Below, in pieces: positions 25,139-33,715 of a stretch of DNA of 64,000 bases (position 1 is its first letter; each line of letters begins with the position of its first letter). Where the stretch lies: the NCBI RefSeq assembly GCF_042677205.1, contig NZ_JBHTIU010000008.1, forward strand, positions 180,851 to 244,850. The letters run 5' to 3'. Below the pieces are notes generated by a model. That model did not search any database, was not told the origin of the DNA, and saw only the letters and a program-made list of their open reading frames with translations. The position numbers were made by a program, and so were the translations under genes. Source of the DNA: Paenibacillus_L residui. GTDB lineage: Bacteria > Bacillota > Bacilli > Paenibacillales > NBRC-103111.

Positions 25139-25396
25139 TTAGGTACCGGCCGGTCTTTCGGGAAGGAAGGCGTAGAAGCTGTGGGAGCAGTGCTCGCAGT
25201 GAAAGACATGTACACAGCAATGATTGGCGACATCGGCAAATCCGTTGGTGAGCGATAAATCCTCTATTGGGCGGTAGGGGGAATAAGGTCCCAGGTAATC
25301 ATTGAAGCGTCCGAAGTCTTCAGCAGTCTTTCCACACAGCGGACAGGACCATTCGGCGGTTTCCAGTCCATTGCAAACCGGGCAATAATAGGACAA
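25139..25396 (-). CDS. Small zinc-ribbon protein
   Basis: A protein of about 85 residues with three cysteine knuckles: YYCPVCNG, WSCPLCGK and FHCEHCSH, plus NHCCVH, enough for one or two zinc sites of the rubredoxin type. Function unknown. AAAGGGGTG is the only strong ribosome-binding site and fits the TTG at 25396; the ATG at 25417 lies before it. Next to the small acidic gene and downstream of the YumC-type reductase on the same strand (86-nt gap). Confidence 0.65.
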   Translation of the reverse strand: MSYYCPVCNGLETAEWSCPLCGKTAEDFGRFNDYLGPYSPYRPIEDLSLTNGFADVANHCCVHVFHCEHCSHSFYAFLPERPAGT

Positions 25397-25482
25397 AATA
25401 ATGGGCACCCCTTTCATAGAGGCCGGCGGAAGATAAGCCGGCGATATATGAATAGGGTGCCCATCCTTCTAGCATTCGATGA

Positions 25483-26478
25483 TTAAAATTTCATATTGCT
25501 GCTATGTCCGGGGGATAATCTTGCCTTCGGATCTATGTACACTTTAGCGTTGTTTATTGCAGTTGGCGCTTCTCCGAAGCCTACTGCAATCAGCTTTAAT
25601 TTCCCGGGATAGGTTGTGATGTCCCCCGCGGCGAAAATTCCGGGAATCGAGGTTTCCATACGGGAATCGACGACAATCGAGCCGTTCTCGATGGCCAGCC
25701 CCCATTCCGTAATCGGTCCGAGCGAGGACACGAAGCCGAAATTGACAATGACCGCACCCGTTTCCATTTCGGTTAGCTCCCCGGACTGGATATCTTTAAG
25801 CGTTACTTTATGGATCCGGTCCTCTCCATGCAGTTGTACGATTTCCTTCGGAGTGACGACATTCACTCTGGATTGCATAAGGGTCTCCACACTGTGCTCA
25901 TGCGCCCTGAATTTGTCCCGGCGATGAACCAGTGTAACCTGTTCAGCTACAGGCTCCAGCATTAAGGCCCAGTCTACGGCGGAATCCCCGCCTCCGGTAA
26001 TGACGACTTTCTGTCCGGCGAAGGCTTGCAGATCCTTAACAAAATAATGCAGATTGGCATTCTCATACCGGGAGGCTTCCGGCAAATCAAGCTTTCTGGG
26101 CTGGAAGGCCCCGATTCCGCCCGTAATGACAACCGCGCGGCTGTAATGAACGCCTTTGTTAGTTGTCACCTCGAACAGACGCTCTTCTTTCTTCTCTACC
26201 TTCACAACTTTTTCTTCCAGACAAACTTCCGTCGGGAACAGGTTCATCTGCTGAGACAGATTATCAATCAGCTCTTGCGCACGCACTTTCGGAAACCCGG
26301 CCACATCGTATATGTACTTTTCCGGATATAAAGCAGATAATTGGCCTCCGAGCTGCGGCATGCTTTCAATAATTTTAGCGGATGCCTGTCTCATTCCCGC
26401 ATAGAACGCCGCGAACATTCCGGCGGGACCTCCCCCGATGATCAGAATATCTACTGGACCTTGACCATTAGCTGACAC
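25483..26478 (-). CDS. Ferredoxin/flavodoxin-NADP+ reductase (YumC-type)
   Basis: A thioredoxin-reductase-like FNR of about 331 residues that moves electrons between NADPH and ferredoxin or flavodoxin. Motifs: FAD site IIGGGPAGMFAAFYAGMRQA, then MPQLGGQLSALYPEKYIYDV, NADP site ITGGGDSAVDWALML, and the C-terminal IPGIFAAGDITTYPGK and GFGEAPTAINNA. There is no CxxC redox pair, as expected for this FNR type. The GTG at 26478 lies about 10 nt after GGAGGT; the GTG four codons earlier sits inside that site. Very close to Bacillus YumC. Confidence 0.93.
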   Translation of the reverse strand: MSANGQGPVDILIIGGGPAGMFAAFYAGMRQASAKIIESMPQLGGQLSALYPEKYIYDVAGFPKVRAQELIDNLSQQMNLFPTEVCLEEKVVKVEKKEERLFEVTTNKGVHYSRAVVITGGIGAFQPRKLDLPEASRYENANLHYFVKDLQAFAGQKVVITGGGDSAVDWALMLEPVAEQVTLVHRRDKFRAHEHSVETLMQSRVNVVTPKEIVQLHGEDRIHKVTLKDIQSGELTEMETGAVIVNFGFVSSLGPITEWGLAIENGSIVVDSRMETSIPGIFAAGDITTYPGKLKLIAVGFGEAPTAINNAKVYIDPKARLSPGHSSNMKF

Positions 26479-26996
26479 TATGAAGAACACCTCCGTGGGT
26501 TAATACCTGCCGATTATAATTATAAGCTTTGCCCGGCGGGAAAGGAACCCGAATCCGGGCTAAAAGGGCAGAAAGAGAAAAAAGCCGGCCCAAAAACAAC
26601 CGGCCTAAAAATAATTAAATTTATCATGTAAAGAATTCGTACCGTCCGGGAGTGCAATCGATGATTACAGGCTCAAATTTAATGCTTGCTATTTGGACAG
26701 GTTCGGTTTATCCTGTCTAAGGAATGGGTAAATAGATGGCAGAGGACATACTTTTTTCATAGCTTAAGAATAGGGCTTTAGGTTATTTTCCCATCATCGG
26801 TGTTAAACTATAATAATAGGAAACCATTAATAGACTTGTGTAATTTTTCACAATATGATACTGACTCCAAAGATCCTTTAATTCCATAAGTTGGAACCCG
26901 GGTTTGACTCGGAATGGTTTTGACAGCGAGAGGGATACGCAAGGATTATATATAAATGAATAATTAAACATAAAAATTATGGAGTGGGTAAGAGAG
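26479..26996. other. Intergenic region between divergent YumC-type reductase and ndh
   Basis: No gene supported. A possible ndh promoter is TTGACA (26920-26925) with GATTAT (26944-26949) after 18 nt. Around 26579-26620 the minus strand carries TTAGGCCGGTTG and GGGCCGGCTTTTTTC, a possible weak hairpin. The rest shows nothing recognisable. Confidence 0.35.
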
Positions 26997-28187
26997 ATGG
27001 GCAGAATACCAAGAATCGTGATACTTGGGGCCGGATACGGCGGCATAGTAACGGCGATTCGATTGCAGAAGGAGCTTAATTATAACGAAGCCGATGTAAC
27101 CCTGGTCAACAAGCACGACTATCATTACATCACGACGCATTTGCATATGCCGGCGGCCGGTACGGATAAACCGGAGAACGCCCGGGTAGACATTACGAAG
27201 CTGATTGACGAGTACAAGATTGATTTTGTAAAATCAACGGTCACCCAGATTAAATTGGATGATCAGAAGATTATTCTCGAAGACAGTGCGATATCCTATG
27301 ATTACCTGGTCATTGGATTGGGCGGTGAACCCGAAACCTTCGGTATTCCGGGATTGCAGGAATATGCGATGAACATTCGCAGCATTAACAGCGTCCGCCT
27401 CATTCGCGAGCATATCGAGTATCAGTTTGCCAAGTACAAGCGTGAACCGCACCGCCTCGATTATTTAACTTTCGTAGTCGGAGGGGCCGGGTTTACAGGA
27501 ATAGAATTCATAGGAGAGCTGGCCGACCGTATACCGAGGCTGTGCGCGGAATTTGATGTCGATCCTTCTCTTGTTCGAATCTACAATATTGAAGCGGCTC
27601 CTACCGTCCTGCCCGGATTCGATTCCGAGCTTGTGGAGTACGCGATGAAGGTGCTGGAGGATAAGGGAGTTACATTTAAAATAGCGACCGCCATCCAGGA
27701 ATGTACCCCGCAGGGTGTAATTTTGGCAACGGGGGAAGAAATCAGATCCTCGACCGTCATCTGGACCGGAGGGATTCGGGGCAATCGTATGCTGGCCGAG
27801 GCCGGTCTGGAAACGATGCGCGGACGAGTAGTCGTCGATCCTTATTTGCGCACCAAGGAATACGAGAATGTGTATGTGATCGGAGACTGTTCCATCGTTA
27901 TGAATCCGGAAGGAAGGCCTTACCCGCCGACGGCGCAGATAGCTACCCAGCAAGGGCAAACCTGCTCCTATAATCTGGTCGCCTCCATCCGCAATGCCCC
28001 GCTTAAGGAATTCAAGTTCCAGAACAAGGGGGTTGTAGCCTCGCTGGGTAAAGGCGAAGCGATCGGGGTTGTCGGCAAGTATAAAATGAAAGGCGCAACC
28101 GCTGCGTTCATGAAGAAGCTGGTTGACATGCGCTATCTCTTTATCATTGGAGGAATACCGCTCGTATTGAGAAAAGGCCGATTATAG
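26997..28187 (+). CDS. ndh: Type-2 NADH:quinone dehydrogenase
   Basis: A 396-residue NDH-2 flavoprotein (YumB/Ndh family), which passes electrons from NADH to menaquinone without pumping protons. FAD motif ILGAGYGGIVTAIRL at the N-terminus, NAD motif VVGGAGFTGIEFIGEL near residue 160, VIWTGGIRGN and VYVIGDCSIV for FAD, and the C-terminal hydrophobic RYLFIIGGIPLVLRK that binds the membrane. ATG 26997 has GTAAGAGAG upstream; the ATG at 26979 has no ribosome-binding site. Together with YumC-type and YutJ-type genes it mirrors the Bacillus yum/yut group. A small gene follows 34 nt later. Confidence 0.9.
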   Translation: MGRIPRIVILGAGYGGIVTAIRLQKELNYNEADVTLVNKHDYHYITTHLHMPAAGTDKPENARVDITKLIDEYKIDFVKSTVTQIKLDDQKIILEDSAISYDYLVIGLGGEPETFGIPGLQEYAMNIRSINSVRLIREHIEYQFAKYKREPHRLDYLTFVVGGAGFTGIEFIGELADRIPRLCAEFDVDPSLVRIYNIEAAPTVLPGFDSELVEYAMKVLEDKGVTFKIATAIQECTPQGVILATGEEIRSSTVIWTGGIRGNRMLAEAGLETMRGRVVVDPYLRTKEYENVYVIGDCSIVMNPEGRPYPPTAQIATQQGQTCSYNLVASIRNAPLKEFKFQNKGVVASLGKGEAIGVVGKYKMKGATAAFMKKLVDMRYLFIIGGIPLVLRKGRL

Positions 28188-28221
28188 CCTTATAGTATAA
28201 CCGGCTTGGGAGGGTCCGTTA

Positions 28222-28485
28222 ATGAGACATTGCAGTGTGCAGGTCAGAGGGCTGTTGACCCGGGAGGAATTGGACCGCTACAATGCCCTGATGGAGGTCG
28301 GCCAATTTCTGGAATCCCACAACCGATATGACCTGGCTTATCCCGTGCAGAAGGAAATAGACCTTCTGATTATGCCTGCCATTGAGCGGCTTAAGGAGAA
28401 AGGCCGGCAGAGGGACAGGGCGACCGAAGAATATTTGAAGAGCAAGGAAATGGCACGGGAATCCGGGGAGGCAAGGGAGTCCTAG
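28222..28485 (+). CDS. Small hypothetical protein downstream of ndh
   Basis: An 87-residue, mostly helical, charged protein (RGLLTREELDRYNALMEVGQ, then a Lys/Glu/Arg-rich C-terminal helix). No membrane segment or cysteine motif. ATG 28222 follows GGGAGGGT. It is probably cotranscribed with ndh, ending at the terminator at 28527. Family not recognised. Confidence 0.65.
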   Translation: MRHCSVQVRGLLTREELDRYNALMEVGQFLESHNRYDLAYPVQKEIDLLIMPAIERLKEKGRQRDRATEEYLKSKEMARESGEARES

Positions 28486-28526
28486 AAACTCCGTGAATTG
28501 CGAAAGTCCGCTATACAATCAAAATA

Positions 28527-28562
28527 AAGGCTGTCCAGCTATTATGCGGACAGCCTTCGTTT
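28527..28562 (+). terminator. Terminator of the ndh transcript
   Basis: AAGGCTGTCC (28527-28536) pairs with GGACAGCCTT (28548-28557), followed by CGTTT. Confidence 0.75.
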
Positions 28563-28599
28563 AAAATATAAGAAAGTATAAGTTTTCATCTATACCTGT
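28561..28599 (+). repeat. Dispersed repeat family B copy 2 (5' part)
   Basis: TTAAAATATAAGAAAGTATAAGTTTTCATC matches the start of the copies at 33078 and 36335; its 3' half is replaced by a family A copy beginning at 28604. Confidence 0.5.
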
Positions 28600-28603
28600 T
28601 CTT

Positions 28604-28728
28604 ACCACATTAGAAAGTTTAAGTTCATTAAAGCATTAAAATGGAACAAACTTTCTAATTGGCATAAAAAGCTTCCTCTAATACCGGGTTATTCATCTTC
28701 GAGATGGCTCCGTTAGGAGCTTTTTTTA
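28604..28728 (+). repeat. Dispersed structured repeat, family A copy 2
   Basis: Best-formed copy: ATTAGAAAGTTT pairs perfectly with AAACTTTCTAAT (12 bp); AAAAGCTTCCT pairs with AGGAGCTTTT around a bulged T; between them lies CATCTTCGAGATG. Ends in seven T residues like a terminator. Confidence 0.75.
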
Positions 28729-28845
28729 CCACAATCAGAATTTATAAGTTATTGCGTCATGAATAACTTCAAATTCTATTTGGCGATAAAAACATCCTTT
28801 AAACGCGGTCGCTCATCCATGAAATACTCCGTTAGGAGTTTTTCT
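28728..28845 (+). repeat. Dispersed structured repeat, family A diverged copy, tandem to copy 2
   Basis: Starts ACCACAATCAGAATTTATAAG and ends TACTCCGTTAGGAGTTTTT. The 3' stem is kept by AAAAACATCCT against AGGAGTTTTT despite many base changes. Confidence 0.6.
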
Positions 28846-28847
28846 CA

Positions 28848-28897
28848 TATTTCATTGTAAACGCGCCCGTCCTAAGGACGGGCGCGTTTATCCTTGT
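28848..28897 (+). repeat. Dispersed hairpin repeat, family B copy 3
   Basis: TAAACGCGCCCGTCC-TAA-GGACGGGCGCGTTTA is a perfect 15-bp palindromic stem, the most symmetric copy of the family. A fragment resembling family A (ACCCGGTTTATTCTTCTTCGAAACGG) follows at 28907-28935, so the gap 28486-28952 is almost entirely repeats. Confidence 0.75.
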
Positions 28898-28952
28898 TTA
28901 GTTAACCTCAACCCGGTTTATTCTTCTTCGAAACGGCTTCGTCGGGAGCCTC

Positions 28953-29711
28953 TTACTTGTCCGAAGGCAGTGCCAGCATGGCTTCCGCTTTCGCGGGATC
29001 CAGCAGGTTGCCTACATAAAATTCGCCGAATTCCCCGAATCTCGCACTGGCCTCGTCGAATCTCATCTCATAGACAAGCTTCTTGAACGTAAGAGCATCG
29101 TCGGAGAATAAAGTAACTCCCCATTCCCAGTCGTCCAATCCGACGGAACCGGTAATGATTTGCTTAACCCGTCCGGCGTAGCTGCGCCCGATCATTCCAT
29201 GACTGCGCATAAATTCGCGGCGCTCTTCCATGCTCAGCATGTACCAGTTGTCGTTGCCTTCCCTCCGCTTGTTCATAGGGTAGAAGCAGATATGTTTCGT
29301 TTTAGGCAGTATCGGCTTTAGCCGGGCAACCACTTCGGGATTCTGCATCGGATCAGAGCCGGGCTTGGCCATATAGCTGCTCAGCTCCACGACGGAAACA
29401 TACGAATAGGCCGGCAGCAAATGCTGGGCGAATGCCGTCTTGTTAAAGGCAGTCTCCAGCTCATTCAATTCTTCCATCGTTTCCCGCAGGTGCATGAAGA
29501 CAAGATCGGCTTTCTGGCCTACAATGCTGTATACGGCCGTGCTGCCCAGCTTATCATTCTCGACGGACTGCCAATCCTGCATGAACTGCTGGAGTTCTTC
29601 GATGGCTTCCTTCCTCTCTTCCTTGCTCACATATCTCCAGGATGCCCAGTTGATGGACCGGAAATCGTGCAGAGCATACCAACCTTCCAATGTTTGTACC
29701 GCTTCGCTCAC
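28953..29711 (-). CDS. hemQ: Coproheme decarboxylase (HemQ/ChdC)
   Basis: A 252-residue member of the chlorite-dismutase-like family that makes heme b from coproheme III with H2O2, the last step of the Gram-positive heme route. Catalytic Tyr in CFYPMNKRR (about residue 144) and proximal His in RSHGMIGRSYAG (about residue 172) are present, as is the N-terminal GWYALHDFRSINW. Start GTG 29711 has GAAGGAG about 11 nt upstream. It supplies heme to the cytochromes of the sdh and oxidase systems. The repeat cluster lies directly downstream. Confidence 0.92.
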   Translation of the reverse strand: MSEAVQTLEGWYALHDFRSINWASWRYVSKEERKEAIEELQQFMQDWQSVENDKLGSTAVYSIVGQKADLVFMHLRETMEELNELETAFNKTAFAQHLLPAYSYVSVVELSSYMAKPGSDPMQNPEVVARLKPILPKTKHICFYPMNKRREGNDNWYMLSMEERREFMRSHGMIGRSYAGRVKQIITGSVGLDDWEWGVTLFSDDALTFKKLVYEMRFDEASARFGEFGEFYVGNLLDPAKAEAMLALPSDK

Positions 29712-29964
29712 TATATATTCACTCCTTCAATGAAAAACATGGTATGACGGAAAGTGGATTGCCAAAAGCAGCAGCTTGTCCCGGGGGAGAAGGTCCTGTT
29801 GGCCGATGGCCGAAGGGGATCGTTACGGCCGGTATCATTTCCGTTTCATTCATTGTAGCCAATTCAACGGGCGAGGGCAAACGGCTAAGCCGTTACAAAG
29901 ATGGCAATTTATTGACTTCTTTATAGTGGCCGGACTATTTGCCGTTTTGGAATTTCGTTCTCCC

Positions 29965-29994
29965 TTTACTTTTACTTTTCGGTTGGGCTACAAT
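29965..29994 (+). promoter_or_regulatory. Possible promoter of the YuiB-like gene
   Basis: TTTACT (29965-29970), 18-nt spacer, TACAAT (29989-29994). The rest of the gap 29712-30051 shows no gene; it must also hold the divergent hemQ promoter. Confidence 0.4.
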
Positions 29995-30051
29995 ATTATC
30001 AAGACAATATTTAATCCGCTGGCACGGAATGAACATAGGGGATGAGTCAGA

Positions 30052-30348
30052 ATGATTATAATCGACTTGGTGCAGTTGGTCGTGCTCATTTTATTGGGCT
30101 TCTGCATGTTCTTCGGACTGGGCTTCATCATCAATATGCTTCTGAAGACAACATGGCTTCCCATTTACGTTTATATTATTTTTGTGATCGGGATTGTCTA
30201 CTGGTCCTGGGGCGCCGCTTCGTTAATTGAAAACATCAAGGGATACACCCTGGCGGATTATCTTCCCATCATCAGCGGCTTGGTTGGAGCGGTCATGAGC
30301 GGATATACGATCAAGATGCTGCGCGTGAAGGGCTACAAGATGTTCTAG
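30052..30348 (+). CDS. YuiB-like small membrane protein
   Basis: A 98-residue protein with three transmembrane segments (about 5-28, 35-55, 68-86). FFGLGFIINMLLKTTWLP matches the Bacillus YuiB pattern. Function unknown; in Bacillus it is close to yumB/yumC, as here. ATG 30052 follows GGGGATGAG. A strong terminator follows. Confidence 0.7.
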   Translation: MIIIDLVQLVVLILLGFCMFFGLGFIINMLLKTTWLPIYVYIIFVIGIVYWSWGAASLIENIKGYTLADYLPIISGLVGAVMSGYTIKMLRVKGYKMF

Positions 30349-30363
30349 ATGCCGCCCAACAGG

Positions 30364-30400
30364 AAAAACCTCTCCTCGGCAGAGGTTTTTTCTTTTTTTT
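30364..30400 (+). terminator. Terminator after the YuiB-like gene
   Basis: AAAACCTCT pairs with AGAGGTTTT around CCTCGGC, followed by a long T-rich tract. Confidence 0.85.
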
Positions 30401-30518
30401 GTTAAGTTTATTAGGAGGACGCTTGAAGAAGATTCTGGGTCTTCCGTTTTTGGCCTTTTAATCTCTTTTTGAGGGATGGAGGATATGATAGAATGAAGAA
30501 ATACAAGATTACAGGCGG

Positions 30519-32015
30519 ATGGAGTCGGGTAGTATGCGTATAACGAACATGCTTCATTTTACAGAGAATCACAGGTTTTGCATATGCCGCGATTTCTCGT
30601 TGAGCGGGCTGGATTACAGACTGCTCGGCAGCCTTTATCAGCCGATGGTCGGGGCGTTTGCCGTCAGTGTATACTTGACGTTATACCAACAGCTTTCGGG
30701 GGACCGGGTAGGCTATTCCGAGCTGGAGCAGCAGCGCAAGCTGTTCTTAACCCTGGAGCTGGACCCGGGTGAGCGGGGCCGTTCCGTATTTATCGAGCAG
30801 ACCTCCAAGCTGGAGGCCGTAGGACTCCTGCAGACATCCCGCCGTTATCTCACTTCCAATGAGGACTACATTTACGAGTATCAGCTGTCGAGGCCTTTGC
30901 CGCCGGCAGAGTTTTTCCAGAACCAGCATTTGCTTCTTCTGCTCAGGGATAAGGTAGGCAAATATATGCTCCTGTCGCTGAAGGATGAATTTATAGCGGA
31001 ACAGCCGATAGAGCTAGGTGAATCGCAAGCGGAAAATCTGTCCGTACCGTTCTATGATCTGTTTCAGCTTAATACGCAGATTATTGATTATGAGCTGGAG
31101 CAGGCGTTCTACCAGACAGCTTCCGGGCGAGCGGAGGCAGCCTCGGGTCCGGATGTAATGACCAAGGGCTACGGATATGCCGATATCATTCGCCGTTTCC
31201 CGCGCCAGTCCATTAATAGGCAGCATGTTGAGGGGCTTAAATTCCGGCCGGATCAGTTGGCGGCGATCAATATGATTGCCAAGAAATACCGGCTGACACT
31301 GCTGGAAACGTGCCGCCTGCTGGACGAGGACGATGTTTTCACCGAAGAGGGCATGCTCCAGGATGAAGTGCTGAGCTACAGAGCCAATCTGTATTACCGC
31401 CAGAGCAAAAAACGGGAGGAGCAGATGGTACGCCAACTGGGCGGACAGGCGGAGAAGGAAACCGCACCGCAGGATCAGGCTTCCGCGGAGAAGCCGGTGG
31501 AGATGGCTTATTATTTGGAAGTCCCGGCCTTGTTTCAAGGCCAGTGCGATATTCATCAATATAATATCATTCTCCGCAACGAGCCTTATACGCTTGTGCT
31601 GGAACGTTTTTTCCCGCAGGGGACCGTACCGGACGGCGTTCTGGATATTTTTCAGAAGATCGATCTTAACTATAAATTGAACGAAGAAGTAATTAATGTC
31701 CTTATTCATTACATTCACGTCGATCGCCGGTCATGGGCGAAATCATCGATCGAGGCGGTCGCTTCGGATATGCTGGGCAAGCAGGTCTCCACATATGAGC
31801 AGGCGGTCGAATACATAAGAGAGATGCGGCGCTATAAGCAGGAGGCGGCCGCCAAGGCAGCACTCCGGAGCAGTGGGGGAAAGGGAAGAGGCGGCAAGAC
31901 CGGCAAGCCGAAGATTCCGATTATTACAGACAAGCCTCAGAGCGTCAAACGGTTGACCGAGGCGGAAATCGAAGCCATGCGCCGCAAAGCATTGAAGCTG
32001 GACGGCAAGCTGTAA
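30519..32015 (+). CDS. dnaB: Replication initiation and membrane attachment protein DnaB
   Basis: A 498-residue helicase co-loader of low-GC Gram-positives. The N-terminal domain (about 10-200) has SGLDYRLLGSLYQPMVG and the winged-helix pattern; a variable acidic linker (about 305-330) separates it from the C-terminal DnaB/DnaD-type domain (about 335-450: YNIILRNEPYTLVLERFFPQ, then YEQAVEYIREMRRYKQ). A basic tail (GKGRGGKTGKPK) may bind DNA or membrane. Start is uncertain: ATG 30519, 30534 or 30549; none has a strong ribosome-binding site. DnaI follows 36 nt downstream, the classical dnaB-dnaI pair that loads the DnaC helicase. Confidence 0.92.
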   Translation: MESGSMRITNMLHFTENHRFCICRDFSLSGLDYRLLGSLYQPMVGAFAVSVYLTLYQQLSGDRVGYSELEQQRKLFLTLELDPGERGRSVFIEQTSKLEAVGLLQTSRRYLTSNEDYIYEYQLSRPLPPAEFFQNQHLLLLLRDKVGKYMLLSLKDEFIAEQPIELGESQAENLSVPFYDLFQLNTQIIDYELEQAFYQTASGRAEAASGPDVMTKGYGYADIIRRFPRQSINRQHVEGLKFRPDQLAAINMIAKKYRLTLLETCRLLDEDDVFTEEGMLQDEVLSYRANLYYRQSKKREEQMVRQLGGQAEKETAPQDQASAEKPVEMAYYLEVPALFQGQCDIHQYNIILRNEPYTLVLERFFPQGTVPDGVLDIFQKIDLNYKLNEEVINVLIHYIHVDRRSWAKSSIEAVASDMLGKQVSTYEQAVEYIREMRRYKQEAAAKAALRSSGGKGRGGKTGKPKIPIITDKPQSVKRLTEAEIEAMRRKALKLDGKL

Positions 32016-32051
32016 TCCTTGGGCAGATTTCCTTGGAAGGAGGGGAGACAG

Positions 32052-33017
32052 ATGGAATCGCTGGCTGATTTACTAAAACAATTTTCCGGCACACCGCTTT
32101 GGAAGAACCGGGAAGAGATTCGTAAGCAAGTAGCGACTGATCCGGCCGTGCGCGAATGGCGTCTCCTGCATCCGGAAGTAACGGATGAAGAGATTAGCCT
32201 TAATCTGAATAAATTTTATCAATTCGTTAAGGAACGGAATAACTGCAGCCAGTGTCCGGGGCTGGAGCGATGTCCGAATGATTTCGAGGGTCATTATACG
32301 GTACTCTCGGTCGAGACGACTCAGGACCGCTGCTATATTTATGACCGCAAGGCAAGCTGCGACAAATTTATTACAAAGCAGAATCAGGATTCCATCCGCA
32401 GCCGGATACGCAGCTTTTATGTGGATGAACGCTCCTTGAACCAGGGATATTCGGCGGATGAAATTCTTAGCAAGGACTGGGAGAGGGCTGCGGCCGTCGA
32501 TCAAATCATGGATTACATCTTGAAGACCAAGGAGCAAGGTCTGCAGCGGCAAGGCTTGTATTTGGCCGGACCTTTCGGAACGGGCAAGACGTTTCTCATG
32601 TGCTATATGCTGTATGAATTGGCGAAGGTCGGATTAACCGGCGCGATTGTCTATATGCCTGATTTCTCCGAGGATCTGAAATCGATGTTTCAGGATCCGC
32701 AGAAGCTGAAGGAAACTATCGATCTGTTGAAGGAAACCGATCTGCTCGTTCTTGACGATATCGGGGCGGAGAATATGAACCCGTGGCTAAGGGACCATGT
32801 CCTCGGGACCATCCTCAACTATCGGATGAACCGGAAGCCGACCTTCTTCACCTCCAACTATGAGCTGGATGATCTCGAGAAGCACTTCAGCTTCACAAGT
32901 AAAGACGGCGAAGAAGAATTCAAGGGACAACGGATCATGGACCGCATCCGTCATTTTGTCGAGGTGGTTCATGTGACGGGGTATAATAAACGCAGCAAGG
33001 CCGGAGAGACGGAATAA
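32052..33017 (+). CDS. dnaI: Primosomal helicase loader DnaI
   Basis: A 321-residue AAA+ ATPase. N-terminal region with a zinc-binding set (CSQCPGLERCPNDFEGHY and a later Cys), then Walker A GPFGTGKT at about residue 170, Walker B LLVLDDIGAE, and a sensor TSNYELDDL. It loads the replicative helicase at oriC and restart sites with DnaB and DnaD. ATG 32052 has AAGGAGGGG upstream. Ends at a strong terminator. Confidence 0.94.
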   Translation: MESLADLLKQFSGTPLWKNREEIRKQVATDPAVREWRLLHPEVTDEEISLNLNKFYQFVKERNNCSQCPGLERCPNDFEGHYTVLSVETTQDRCYIYDRKASCDKFITKQNQDSIRSRIRSFYVDERSLNQGYSADEILSKDWERAAAVDQIMDYILKTKEQGLQRQGLYLAGPFGTGKTFLMCYMLYELAKVGLTGAIVYMPDFSEDLKSMFQDPQKLKETIDLLKETDLLVLDDIGAENMNPWLRDHVLGTILNYRMNRKPTFFTSNYELDDLEKHFSFTSKDGEEEFKGQRIMDRIRHFVEVVHVTGYNKRSKAGETE

Positions 33018-33039
33018 TCCGCACCCGGCCGATAAATAG

Positions 33040-33076
33040 AAAAAGTCTGAAGGGACATGGTCCTTTCAGACTTTTC
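33040..33076 (+). terminator. Terminator of the dnaB-dnaI operon
   Basis: AAAAAGTCTGAAGGGAC pairs with GTCCTTTCAGACTTTT around ATG. Confidence 0.85.
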
Positions 33077-33077
33077 T

Positions 33078-33155
33078 CAAAATATAAGATTCCTGATCTT
33101 ATATTTCATCGGTAAACGCGCCTGTCCTAAGGACGGCGATAGCCGTTTATCCTTG
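33078..33155 (+). repeat. Dispersed hairpin repeat, family B copy 4
   Basis: AATATAAGAT-TCCTG-ATCTTATATT is a perfect 10-bp stem, followed by TAAACGCGCCTGTCCTAAGGACGGCGATAGCCGTTTATCC as in the other copies. Directly downstream of the dnaI terminator. Confidence 0.75.
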
Positions 33156-33167
33156 ATAAATCCATTA

Positions 33168-33314
33168 TTATTTCATAGCCACTTCGATAATCGTTGCAAT
33201 AACCGCTATAAGGAGCATTACTCCGGCTGTGACGCCAAATCCCACCGCGACATCCATGAAGTCATTCCTCGGTTCCTCGTTCACATGATGACCGGGATGA
33301 TTAGGTTCTAGCAT
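33168..33314 (-). CDS. YqzM-like small membrane protein
   Basis: A 48-residue protein with a polar, His/Pro-rich N-terminus and one transmembrane helix (about 22-46). RNDFMDVAVGFGV followed by IAVIATIIEV fits the YqzM pattern. ATG 33314 has AGGAGGG 7 nt upstream; a longer frame from 33359 passes through that site. Function unknown. Confidence 0.65.
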   Translation of the reverse strand: MLEPNHPGHHVNEEPRNDFMDVAVGFGVTAGVMLLIAVIATIIEVAMK

Positions 33315-33618
33315 TGCAATTCCCTCCTGTATCAATGCGCTGAATGCTGACAGGTCCAATTCGGTTCACAATAACAGCTAAGCGCAGGTTCGCATATTAG
33401 TCTCCTATCAGTATACCCAACCGGGTGGAAAGTTGTAAACCCTCCCTGGCCGCGTTCCCCTGCATTTGAGGTTGATCGTAACAAGTTGGCCATAAATTGT
33501 TCATAAATGGGTATTGCTTATGAGGGAGAGCCGTCATTTTCTAGTCTGTGATTCCCTGCAGAGGATTATTCCCGCTGGCCATCCCAAGAGGCCATACCTA
33601 TACCCCGGCAAAGAGGGG

Positions 33619-33648
33619 TTATGAAAACAGGGGGGATTGTGGTATACT
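33619..33648 (+). promoter_or_regulatory. Possible trxA promoter with extended -10
   Basis: TTATGA (33619-33624), 18-nt spacer, TATACT (33643-33648) preceded by TGG (extended -10). No other feature was seen in 33315-33715. Confidence 0.4.
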
Positions 33649-33715
33649 TTACATGTTGACGTAGAAGTCACATGATCCACAAATATATAGTACAATTAAG
33701 GGAGGATTCCATAAA

